Notes under the pieces: generated by a model
The model's input: only the letters and a program-made list of their open reading frames with translations
Database searches by the model: none
Told to the model about the DNA's origin: nothing
From: Fibrobacter succinogenes
GTDB lineage: Bacteria > Fibrobacterota > Fibrobacteria > Fibrobacterales > Fibrobacteraceae
DNA length: 36,117 bases
Direction: 5' to 3'
Assembly (NCBI RefSeq): GCF_902779965.1
Contig: NZ_CACZDK010000046.1
Coordinates: 1 to 36,117, forward strand
Made by a program: the position numbers and the translations under genes
In this document: in pieces, positions 15,988-23,843 of the stretch
Position numbering within the stretch: position 1 is the stretch's first letter
Layout of the letters: every line of letters begins with the position of its first letter

Positions 15988-18129
15988 ATGAATTTCAATA
16001 TGAACATGCGCAAAATTTTATTGACCTCCGCAATTGCATTCTCGGCTGCATCTGCTTTTGCCGCTGATGGCCAGGCTGAGGTTGTAACGCAACAGAAGTC
16101 CTTGTTAGAAAAGCTGGATTCTCTCAATGCGGCTGTGTTGGGACTTAAGATTAACGGTACTGCAAAGGGTGGTGTTGCAGCCTCCTTTGCTTCTTCCGAT
16201 CAATTTGCAACGGAATCTCCGACTCAAGAAAATCAGGCATTCACGGATGTGAACTTGCGCTTGACGGCTCGTCCGAGTTCCGAGACGATGATTGATGTCC
16301 AGTTGCGTTTGCATAAGGATTGGCAGAGTGCTTACGACGAAAACAATAACCCGGTTATTGGCCACTGGTTCAGCTACGATGGTACGATTCTGAACAAGCA
16401 TGTGGACTTTAACTTGGGTTACATGCGCGTCGGTTATACTCCGCTTACCATTTTCACCCCGCAGACCGAAATTCTCCAGGAACCGGAGATTTTCTCAGAA
16501 AAGCGTCGTGAAGCCCTTGAAAAGCGTAACCTCGATACCACGAGTCGTCGTTTATTGCATGGCCTCAATGTTGTTTACAACAGCAGAAATGTTGGCGTAG
16601 TTGATAACATCACGGCCCAGCTCACGGGAGCTCGTCTCCGTAATACGGCTAAGAAGAGTGACCAAGTGTTCTTCGACTTTGATTTTTCTGACCGCTACCT
16701 CCTTGGTGCGCGTGTCGGTGCCGAAGCTTACGGAGCTTATCTTGGTGTAAACTTTGTCAATGCAATGGACCGTAAACTAACCCGTCGTAGTCTCAACATC
16801 GATACAGAGGATACCGTTTACTACGAAACTAATAGGGTAATTTCTGTTGAAGCTGCTTTTGATTCAAAGAAGTTGTTGCCAGAACTCCCTGTTACATTTG
16901 GCTTCAATGGTGAATTTGCCATGTCCAAGTGGGCTGTGGATCGTGACTATTTTGTTAAGGAAATCGGGAAGTTTTATACTTTAGAGCAGGCTATGGACAA
17001 CGATGGAAAAAATTTTGTTTATGTGAAATCTGTTCCAGAGAAAACTGGCCATTATGTTGAGACGAATGAAAAAGTTGCTGATCAAGATGGCAAGAGCTTC
17101 TATGCCGACTTCTTTGTGAAGGGCGATATCAACGATATCGACTTCAAGGTGAATGTTGGTTACTTCCAGACGGATTCCGGTTTCTGGTCTGAACAAGCCT
17201 CTTCTCCGGTTTATCAGGGACGTTCGACAATCTTCAATGCGAATGCTTTCTATGGTAATCCGACAGAAAGCCTTATTCTTAGTACGTTCGGAGCATCTAG
17301 TCTCGAAAACCTCTACTTCAATGTCTATAATTCTACGACATTGCAGGCGACCAACTTGATGAGTTCGACAGACTTATCGCACGTATTGGATAATCGAAAT
17401 GAAAGTGGCGCAAGCATGTATGCCAACTTATACAATAACTACAAGAACGGTCACTTCTACCGCAACGGATACTCCGGTGTTACGGCTAAGAAGCGCGAAA
17501 TTGATGCGCAGGGCATTCTCTTGGCGCTTGATCCGTCTGTGGGTCTTGCTTTGCCTCTTGGTCTTGCTACTCCGGATCGCAAGGGTATTACTGCCAAGGC
17601 CGATGTGAACTGGGCCGATAAGGTATCCTTCAATGCTCGCGTCAATATTGTCACGCAGTCGAACGCTCTTGACTATTCCACTTTAGTTGTCGGTGAAAAC
17701 AAGTTCACTGAATATGCTGTGGGTCTCGGTGTTGATGTTGGTGCTCTGGCCGCTCTTGACCGTCAGATTCTCGTTCAGGGTTCTGTGGCCATGGGTTCTG
17801 AAAGTGCATACTTGAAGCGTAAGACTTCCCGCTTTGTGGGTGGCGTTACTGCTGATATTTGGGGACCGTTTAGTTTCCTTGGCGGGGTCCAGATGTACAC
17901 GAAAGAATTTGGATTTGGCTATCCGGTATCTGCCACAGCGGTTGTCAACAAGGCAACAGAAATGCTCGTCTTGGCAGGTCCGCGTGTAAAGCTTGCTCCG
18001 CTTTCTTACCTCTCACTTCAGGGTGGTATGCTTAAAAACGAACTGGACTATACCATTCCTGGTGTTGCTGCTAACAAAATTTCCATCAATAAGCTTGTTC
18101 TCCTTGCCGATGTGACGGTGAATTTCTAA
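15988..18129 (+). CDS. Outer-membrane beta-barrel protein C (paralogue of B)
   Basis: 713 residues; GGAGG is 8 nt before the ATG. Signal peptide near residue 25 (ASAFA|ADG), then LLEKLDSLNAAVLGLKING and a barrel ending in LLADVTVNF. Shared with protein B: PLTIF..., EPEIFSEKR, and LALPLGLATPDRKGI at about residue 517. The similarity and adjacency indicate a tandem duplication. The terminal Phe and aromatic girdles support outer-membrane insertion. No plug or TonB box was seen. It is followed 12 nt later by a lipoprotein gene. Confidence 0.75.
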   Translation: MNFNMNMRKILLTSAIAFSAASAFAADGQAEVVTQQKSLLEKLDSLNAAVLGLKINGTAKGGVAASFASSDQFATESPTQENQAFTDVNLRLTARPSSETMIDVQLRLHKDWQSAYDENNNPVIGHWFSYDGTILNKHVDFNLGYMRVGYTPLTIFTPQTEILQEPEIFSEKRREALEKRNLDTTSRRLLHGLNVVYNSRNVGVVDNITAQLTGARLRNTAKKSDQVFFDFDFSDRYLLGARVGAEAYGAYLGVNFVNAMDRKLTRRSLNIDTEDTVYYETNRVISVEAAFDSKKLLPELPVTFGFNGEFAMSKWAVDRDYFVKEIGKFYTLEQAMDNDGKNFVYVKSVPEKTGHYVETNEKVADQDGKSFYADFFVKGDINDIDFKVNVGYFQTDSGFWSEQASSPVYQGRSTIFNANAFYGNPTESLILSTFGASSLENLYFNVYNSTTLQATNLMSSTDLSHVLDNRNESGASMYANLYNNYKNGHFYRNGYSGVTAKKREIDAQGILLALDPSVGLALPLGLATPDRKGITAKADVNWADKVSFNARVNIVTQSNALDYSTLVVGENKFTEYAVGLGVDVGALAALDRQILVQGSVAMGSESAYLKRKTSRFVGGVTADIWGPFSFLGGVQMYTKEFGFGYPVSATAVVNKATEMLVLAGPRVKLAPLSYLSLQGGMLKNELDYTIPGVAANKISINKLVLLADVTVNF

Positions 18130-18141
18130 GAGGTGCTGAAA

Positions 18142-18795
18142 ATGAAAAAAGTTTACCAGTACATGATGATTCTCATGGCAGGTGTTTTGGGAGCCTGCGG
18201 ATCGATGAGTGTTAATGACCCTTATGCTGAAGCTCTTCCTGCTGATTTTAATACTCAGGAATACCTGGCGTTGCATCCTATATTGGCTGCTCAGCAATAT
18301 AAGGATTTTGTGAGTGATCATAATGCCCAGGCGAAGGTTAATGATTCATCGAAGGCGGCTGATAAAGCAGCATTCGCTGCAAATATGGATGCGATTGCTT
18401 TTATTTACACAAATCCGCTTATGGAGGCTCATTCACAAGAACAGTGGGCTCAATTCGTTGCTGATTTGAGTTCGCCCGAATCATCGACTAAAGCGCAAGG
18501 TGTAATTGATAACTTGGCTTCATCGTACAATTTTGATGATACTACAGACGATGTTGCACTTCTGTCTTCCGTCCAAATAGATTATTTGGCCATTGCTCAG
18601 CAATTCACGGTATTTGGTAGAGATCATGGTTGGGCATATCGTTATTGCCATCCAGATGAAGCTGCTAATACTCCGCGCAGCCTTTTGCGTGATGCGGCTC
18701 AGGATACTATTATAACTATGGTTGAGAGAGGTTTTAAACCGGATACCGGTTTATACTGCCGTGACGCTGCTGGCATTGTTCGTCTGATTCAATAG
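18142..18795 (+). CDS. Putative lipoprotein in the outer-membrane operon
   Basis: 217 residues from ATG at 18142, 8 nt after AAGAGG; an upstream in-frame GTG at 18133 overlaps this Shine-Dalgarno sequence and is rejected. The signal ends LGAC, so Cys19 is the likely lipidation site. The mature protein is mostly helical by composition (long Ala/Asp/Gln-rich stretches), with two Cys residues near the C-terminus (YRYCHPDE and GLYCRDAAG) that could form a disulfide. No known domain was recognised. Its place between barrel C and the GH18-like gene suggests an envelope partner of these proteins. Confidence 0.75.
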   Translation: MKKVYQYMMILMAGVLGACGSMSVNDPYAEALPADFNTQEYLALHPILAAQQYKDFVSDHNAQAKVNDSSKAADKAAFAANMDAIAFIYTNPLMEAHSQEQWAQFVADLSSPESSTKAQGVIDNLASSYNFDDTTDDVALLSSVQIDYLAIAQQFTVFGRDHGWAYRYCHPDEAANTPRSLLRDAAQDTIITMVERGFKPDTGLYCRDAAGIVRLIQ

Positions 18796-18812
18796 GATAA
18801 GAGGTATTCAAA

Positions 18813-19868
18813 ATGAACTTTAAAGTTATTACATTGGCTCTTGCTATGGGCTGTGCTTCTATGGCCCAGGCTGCTGCTGACAAAGTGATTGGCTTCTATC
18901 CGTATTGGAGTCAGTATTCTCAGTTCTATGCAAAGGATATCCGCTACAATCTTGTGACCGATATTCATTACATGTCTATCGCTCCGACTGCAGAAGGTAC
19001 CGTTGCCTTTGCTGACGAATACGATGCCGACAACTTCAAGAACCTTGTAAGCATGTCCAAGGAAAACGGCGTGAAGCTTATCGTGTCCGTGGGCGGTATG
19101 GAAGCTGAATCGAACCTCAAGGCTATTGCTTCTTCTGACGAAACGCTTTCTACCTTCGTTTCGAACGTCAAGGAATGGCTTTCGGCAAACGGCGGCGACG
19201 GTGTTGAACTCGACTGGCAGAACCTCACGACGGACGATTCCGAAGATTATGCCAAGATGCTGAACGCCTTGGTCGATGGCCTCTCGGGCTCTACAGTTAC
19301 GGCCGTGATTTACCCGGCCGCCGGCATGGATGCCTACAAGGCCGAAGCCTTGAACCGCGCCGCTTACGTTGACGTGTTCATGGCAGACCTTATGAACGAA
19401 AGCGAAAGCAGCCTCGTTCCGAACCAGAGCGCAAACTCTGTGCAAGAAACGCTTGATGCTGTTGCCGCTGCCGGCGTGAACAAGGACCTTTTGGCTCCGG
19501 TCGTGTTCCTCTACGGTAAGTCCTTTGCTGGTGCCAAGGGCCTCGGCTCTAGCCACACAGGCGTTGGCAGTGGCAATGAAGGCTACCTCCCGTACGCAGA
19601 ACTCATGAACCGCTTCGATACTCCGGATTACACGGTGACTTTCGATGAAGCAACCAAGTCCGAAGTGGCTGTGAGCGAATCCGAATCTATCGTGTTCATG
19701 GGCATCCCGTCTGTGAAGGCTGTTGCCCAGCACGTGAAGAGCGAAGGCATGGCTGGCGTTGCCGTCTATGACCTCTCCCAGGATCACTACGAACCGGTTG
19801 TGTCGCTCCTCGTGACTGTTGGTCTCGAACTCCGTCCGGGAATCAACTACAAGAACTCCAAGAAGTAA
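18813..19868 (+). CDS. GH18-fold protein lacking the catalytic Glu (lectin-like)
   Basis: 351 residues, signal peptide 1-20 (SMAQA|AADK), then a single TIM-barrel-like domain of the GH18 family. Seen: VIGFYPYWSQYSQFY at strand 1, VKLIVSVGG at strand 3, and the active-site segment DGVELDWQ at 129-136. Active GH18 enzymes have DGxDxDWE here; the catalytic acid is Gln136 and the middle Asp is Glu132. The MxYD segment is FMAD and the usual barrel Trp near the end is Tyr (VAVYDLSQD). Loss of the acid argues against hydrolysis. Concanavalin B and chitinase-like lectins are known inactive members that bind sugar or protein. Last gene of the operon, with AAGAGG before its ATG and a terminator 24 nt after its stop. 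A substrate-binding role at the envelope is inferred. Confidence 0.85.
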   Translation: MNFKVITLALAMGCASMAQAAADKVIGFYPYWSQYSQFYAKDIRYNLVTDIHYMSIAPTAEGTVAFADEYDADNFKNLVSMSKENGVKLIVSVGGMEAESNLKAIASSDETLSTFVSNVKEWLSANGGDGVELDWQNLTTDDSEDYAKMLNALVDGLSGSTVTAVIYPAAGMDAYKAEALNRAAYVDVFMADLMNESESSLVPNQSANSVQETLDAVAAAGVNKDLLAPVVFLYGKSFAGAKGLGSSHTGVGSGNEGYLPYAELMNRFDTPDYTVTFDEATKSEVAVSESESIVFMGIPSVKAVAQHVKSEGMAGVAVYDLSQDHYEPVVSLLVTVGLELRPGINYKNSKK

Positions 19869-19891
19869 TTCTCGGAAAATCGCAAAAGCTT

Positions 19892-19932
19892 AAAAAATCC
19901 TCGACGCAACAAGATGCGCCGAGGATTTTTTT
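19892..19932 (+). terminator. Strong intrinsic terminator of the outer-membrane operon
   Basis: AAAAAATCCTCG-A-CGCA, loop ACAAGA, TGCG-C-CGAGGATTTTTTT: a long stem with one A/C mismatch and seven T residues. A-run and T-run make it potentially bidirectional. Confidence 0.9.
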
Positions 19933-20209
19933 ACCGTTCCAACACCGAATTACACCACCATTTGTGTTCTAGTAACTCCTATAGACTTCATTTGATAGTG
20001 TATGGATCCCCTACGCTTCGCTTCGAGGATGACACAGCAATAATTGCCATCGCCCCTACACTTAATACACTTGTTATCTATGGTAAACATTAAAGTGCCC
20101 CCTTATGGTGCGTTTTCCCTAAATTAAAGGTATCTTTATATTGTAATTAGGGTTTATATATTACGGTGTCATGCCCGTCGGGTGTCTCCCTAAAAAAATG
20201 AGGTTTTGT
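19933..20209. other. Leader/intergenic region before the GH9 gene
   Basis: Holds a REP-like repeat (20001-20034), AT-rich promoter-like sequence with TATATTGT at about 20136-20143, and a degenerate REP-like element at 20166-20190. The longer in-frame start at 20171 would lie inside that element and is not favoured. No gene seen. Confidence 0.5.
20001..20034. repeat. REP-like intergenic repeat
   Basis: TATGGATCCCC...GAGGATGACAC, the reverse orientation of the GTCATCC...GGATCC pattern seen at 136-163 and 33598-33630. Confidence 0.5.
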
Positions 20210-21970
20210 ATGCGTAATCATTTGCTCGCTGCGTTAGCGGTTGCAGTTCCGTCTTTTGCTATTCCCTTGGTAAATCAGCTTGGTTTTACTCCCGAGTCCG
20301 AAAAGATTGTAGTGATTCCCGGTAACGACGCCAACACGCTTGAAGTCCGCGACATGGCGGGGAAGGTGGTGCTCTCGCTCGAAGCCCCGATGGTTTACGA
20401 TTGGGAATACAGCGGCGAAGAAGTCCAGACGTACGATATTTCTGCAATCAAGAAACCGGGCACGTATCGCTTGTTCAGGGACGGCTATATCGGTAACCCG
20501 GTCGTGGTGGGCGAGGATGTTTATGTTGATGTGACTAAGGCTGCGCTCAAGTGGTTCTATTTCCAGCGCGCAGGCATGGCGCTCGAAACGCGTTATGCGG
20601 GCAAGTGGGCGCGCGCCATGGGTCATGTGGATGACAGCGTGATTGTTTACGGCACGGATTTACCGACGGCAAAGACGGTTGCAAAGGCAAACGGCAAGCC
20701 CGAACCCAAGAAAGCCGATGCGAAGATTATCAGGTCGCAGCGCGGTTGGTACGATGCCGGTGACTATGGCAAGTACATCGTGAATTCCGGCATTACGGTG
20801 TTTACGCTTTTGGAAATGTACGAACATTTCCCGGCATTCGTGGATACGCTCCATTGGAACATCCCGCGTGAATTCCCGAAGATGCCCGAATTGCTCGAAG
20901 AAATCCGCTGGAATCTTGATTGGATGCTTTCGATGCAAGACAAGGATGGCGGCGTTTATCACAAACTCACATCGCTCAAGTTCGGTTCTAGCACCATGCC
21001 GGAACTCGATGGCGCCTTGCGTTATGCGATTGAAAAGAGCTTGACGGCAACGCTTGATTTTGCGGCGGTGATGGCGCAGGCTTCTCGCGTGTATGCAAAG
21101 TTCGATGCTGATTTTTCAAAGCGCATGCTCAAGGCTTCTGAAGTGGCTTACTATTGGGCTAAGCGCCATCCGAAGACTTTGTACAAGCAACCGTCCGATG
21201 TGCAAACGGGCGATTACACGCACGGTGGGGAGGATGGCAAGGACGAATTTGCATTTGCTGCAACGGAGCTTTACCGCGCTACGAAAAAGTCCGATTATCT
21301 CAAGGATCTGAAACAGTACAAGTTCAGGGCCGATGGCCCGTGGTGGGGCGATGTGAACATGCTCGCCATTTACCATGCGGCCCTTGATTCTGCGGACTTT
21401 GGCGCAAAGGTTGGCGGTGAAGCGCGCAAGACTTTGCTCCATGTGGCAAAGGAACTTCGCAATGTGGGCGATACGAGTGCCTATAGGCTCCCGGCATTCC
21501 CGTCTAGCTGGAACTGGGGCAGTAACAGCGCCATGGCAAATAACGGGATTGTGTTGCTCCATGCATACTATGTCACGGGCGACAAGAGTTTCTTGGATGG
21601 GGCTCAGCAGTGCTTGGACTACCTCTTGGGCAAGAATCCGATGGAAATTTCTTATGTGACCGGCTTTGGCTTTAGAAGCCCGCGTTTCCCGCACCATCGC
21701 GTGAGCGAATCGGATTTCGTGGATGATCCGGTGCCGGGCATGCTTGTGGGTGGGCCGCACTTGGGCAAGCAAGATATTAATTTGGATGGAACGGAACTTT
21801 GGAAGTGCCCGAACTATGCTACTGCTGACAAGCCTGCGCTTGCCTACATTGATAACCGCTGCAGCTATGCCACAAATGAAGTGGCTATCAACTGGAACGC
21901 TCCGCTTGCATACCTCGCTGGCGCCTTGCAGGCCATTTACAGCGGCCACGCTAACGCTGTCGTGAAGTAA
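20210..21970 (+). CDS. Glycoside hydrolase family 9 endoglucanase
   Basis: 586 residues from ATG at 20210 (TGAGG 6 nt upstream); this start gives a clean signal peptide MRNHLLAALAVAVPSFA. An N-terminal Ig-like domain (about 18-105, opening IPLVNQLGFTP) precedes the (alpha/alpha)6 catalytic domain. Seen: WYDAGDYGKY with the catalytic Asp pair at 182-185, FPHHR (PHHR 494-497), and YATNEVAINWNAP with acid E557. Architecture and length match Ig-GH9 endoglucanases. No carbohydrate-binding module or sorting tail follows. It would cleave internal beta-1,4 bonds of cellulose after export. Single-gene unit bracketed by REP-like elements. Confidence 0.93.
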   Translation: MRNHLLAALAVAVPSFAIPLVNQLGFTPESEKIVVIPGNDANTLEVRDMAGKVVLSLEAPMVYDWEYSGEEVQTYDISAIKKPGTYRLFRDGYIGNPVVVGEDVYVDVTKAALKWFYFQRAGMALETRYAGKWARAMGHVDDSVIVYGTDLPTAKTVAKANGKPEPKKADAKIIRSQRGWYDAGDYGKYIVNSGITVFTLLEMYEHFPAFVDTLHWNIPREFPKMPELLEEIRWNLDWMLSMQDKDGGVYHKLTSLKFGSSTMPELDGALRYAIEKSLTATLDFAAVMAQASRVYAKFDADFSKRMLKASEVAYYWAKRHPKTLYKQPSDVQTGDYTHGGEDGKDEFAFAATELYRATKKSDYLKDLKQYKFRADGPWWGDVNMLAIYHAALDSADFGAKVGGEARKTLLHVAKELRNVGDTSAYRLPAFPSSWNWGSNSAMANNGIVLLHAYYVTGDKSFLDGAQQCLDYLLGKNPMEISYVTGFGFRSPRFPHHRVSESDFVDDPVPGMLVGGPHLGKQDINLDGTELWKCPNYATADKPALAYIDNRCSYATNEVAINWNAPLAYLAGALQAIYSGHANAVVK

Positions 21971-22114
21971 AGGCGGGCTTTGTCGTTCGCTTTGAAACTG
22001 CACTTGCTTTGAAACTGCGCGAAGCGTTGTCGTTCCTGCGAAACATCGCCATGCGCGCGAAACATAGTCATTCCCGCGTAGCGTTGTCATGCCCGGCTTG
22101 ACCGGGCATCTCCT
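21971..22114. repeat. REP-like repeat cluster between convergent GH9 and pabBC genes
   Basis: GCTTTGAAACTGC occurs twice (21989-22001, 22006-22018). A perfect hairpin ATGCCCGG-CTTGA-CCGGGCAT lies at 22089-22109 inside a GTCATGCCC...GGGCATCTCC repeat. A degenerate copy is at 20166-20190. The hairpin may also end both convergent transcripts, although no T-run adjoins it. Confidence 0.6.
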
Positions 22115-23707
22115 TTATTCAATCCATTCCACTTCCACAATGCCGCGCACGGAATTGAAGCAATAAATTTTCTCGGCGTTTTGCAGGTCGCTCGGGTACA
22201 GAATTTTTTCTTTGGCCTTGCCTTCGTTCAAAAGCTTTTGCCTCGTGATGCCGTTTAAAAGCCCGCATTCAATGGGTGGTGTGTAAATGGTGCCGTTCAG
22301 TTGGATTCCAATGTTTGTGAAAGTTCCTTCGGTGAGTTCGCCTTTCTCGTTCACGCAGATTTCGTCGAAGACGTCCTTCGGGAACGGAAGTCTTATGCTT
22401 GTTTTGTGGTACAGGAATGGATTTGCAGAATTGACTTTGTGTGCAATCTTGACTTTTGGATTCTCTTTAGGTGCAGGGATTGCTCTTGTCGTGACTTCGA
22501 AATGCCCGTCCTTGAACAGTTCGATTCTATTGACAACGTTCGGATTGAATTTGACTTTTTCAATGTTGCTGTTCCAAGTGAACCCGAGCGCATGTGAAGA
22601 TGCTCGCAACCGCTCGATGTGCATCTCGAAATCGGTGATGCCGGTTTCAATTAGCGAAAAATCTGTTTCCAAAAATTTTGCCTTGGTGAGCGTTTCGTTC
22701 CATTCGTCTTCGGCTGTGGAGCTCCATGTGATGGCGCTGCCGGCATCGTAGCGGTATTCCGTTTCGCTGTTCTTCTTTTGCAAAATTCGAATGGGCACGG
22801 AGAAAATCATTTCATCGCCGTGGATATAGCCAATTGCGCCGCAATAAACTTCGCGCGGCTTATGTTCCGTGGCGTCAATAATTTCCATGGTCGAAATTTT
22901 TGGCGCACCAGTGATTGAACCGCATGGATAAATTGCTCTGATGATATCGTATAGTGTTACGCCTTCCTTCAATTCAGATGAAATTTCAGAAGTCATTTGG
23001 AACAACGTTTTATGCTGTTCGACGTCAAAAAGTTTATCGGCGCGAACCGTTCCCGGCTTTGAAATTCGGCCGAGGTCATTGCGCAGCAGATCGACAATCA
23101 TGATGTTTTCGGTGCGGTTCTTCAAGTCGTTAAACAAGAAGTTTTTCAGCGCGGTGTCTTCTTCGTCTGTTTTGCCTCTCTTGACAGTTCCCTTCATGGG
23201 CTTGGTCAAAATTTTATTGCCTTTCTTTACAAAAAACAGCTCTGGCGAAAACGATAAAATGGTCTCGTACTTGTTTTGCAAAAAGGCGTTGTAGGGAGTC
23301 TTTTGATTTTGCAAAAGATAATGGTACAGCTCGGTTTCGTTTGCGTTTGTTTTTAACGCCGAAGGGTAAGTATAATTGACTTCGTATGTAATGCCGTTCT
23401 TGATTTGCTCTTTGATGAACGCAACTTTTGCGGCGTACTCTTCTTTGGAAATGAGTGGTTTTATGATAGTGCCGATTTTTTTATCGGGGATTTTTTGCAC
23501 GAACGGCTCAAAGGAATCGAACGCTTCAAAATAAATAAGAGGCAAGTTACTAGCCGTATTCAAGTTGTATCGCATGTATCCCACGAGATAAAGGCCTTTG
23601 CTTTTCAAAATTTCAATTCGGTCCAGGGCTTGCCTGACATTTTTTGGCTTGAAAATTTCGATTGTCTCGATGGGCGTTTTAAAGATTTTTTCTGCATATA
23701 TTTGCAT
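22115..23707 (-). CDS. pabBC: Aminodeoxychorismate synthase component I / aminodeoxychorismate lyase fusion (PabB-PabC)
   Basis: 530 residues, two enzymes of p-aminobenzoate and folate synthesis in one chain. Residues 1 to about 330 are the chorismate-binding domain: MKGTVKRGKTDEED, MIVDLLRNDLGRIS, YPCGSITGAPKI, then CGAIGYIHGDEMIFSVPIRI in parts. Residues about 340-530 are a class IV PLP-fold lyase: LTEGTFTNIGIQLNG, GLLNGITRQKLL, with a candidate PLP Lys in LYHKTSIR. ATG at 23707 is preferred to the TTG at 23716; AAAAGAG lies about 10 nt upstream of the ATG. PabA (the glutaminase) is not nearby. The fusion is known in other bacteria. TATATTTG at 23732-23739 is the likely promoter box. Confidence 0.92.
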   Translation of the reverse strand: MQIYAEKIFKTPIETIEIFKPKNVRQALDRIEILKSKGLYLVGYMRYNLNTASNLPLIYFEAFDSFEPFVQKIPDKKIGTIIKPLISKEEYAAKVAFIKEQIKNGITYEVNYTYPSALKTNANETELYHYLLQNQKTPYNAFLQNKYETILSFSPELFFVKKGNKILTKPMKGTVKRGKTDEEDTALKNFLFNDLKNRTENIMIVDLLRNDLGRISKPGTVRADKLFDVEQHKTLFQMTSEISSELKEGVTLYDIIRAIYPCGSITGAPKISTMEIIDATEHKPREVYCGAIGYIHGDEMIFSVPIRILQKKNSETEYRYDAGSAITWSSTAEDEWNETLTKAKFLETDFSLIETGITDFEMHIERLRASSHALGFTWNSNIEKVKFNPNVVNRIELFKDGHFEVTTRAIPAPKENPKVKIAHKVNSANPFLYHKTSIRLPFPKDVFDEICVNEKGELTEGTFTNIGIQLNGTIYTPPIECGLLNGITRQKLLNEGKAKEKILYPSDLQNAEKIYCFNSVRGIVEVEWIE

Positions 23708-23731
23708 AATCGCCAAACTCTTTTAACGGCG

Positions 23732-23739
23732 CAAATATA
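23732..23739 (-). promoter_or_regulatory. Candidate -7 box TATATTTG of pabBC
   Basis: Exact TAnnTTTG match on the minus strand, 24 nt before the ATG, leaving room for the AAAAGAG ribosome-binding site. Confidence 0.45.
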
Positions 23740-23770
23740 AATATATAAGTCCGATAAAAATTATTTTTAC

Positions 23771-23804
23771 TTTGTATTTTTTGCTTACTCTTGGGGTATA
23801 TTTA
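23771..23804 (+). promoter_or_regulatory. Candidate promoter of the first esterase gene
   Basis: TTTG at 23771-23774 and TATATTTA at 23797-23804, 22 nt apart, which fits the -33/-7 layout known in Bacteroidota. It is back to back with the pabBC box. Confidence 0.45.
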
Positions 23805-23843
23805 TAAATAGGATTGTGGTGTCTTGGGAAAAGGAGATCGTGG

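Noticed and set aside
20088..20135. 15-codon ORF MVNIKVPPYGAFSLN before GH9
   Set aside because: Too short, with no ribosome-binding site, promoter-like box or hydrophobic segment; not distinguishable from chance.
20171..20209. Longer N-terminus for the GH9 enzyme starting at 20171
   Set aside because: The first 13 codons lie in a REP-like element and give no signal peptide; ATG at 20210 has TGAGG upstream and a clean signal peptide.
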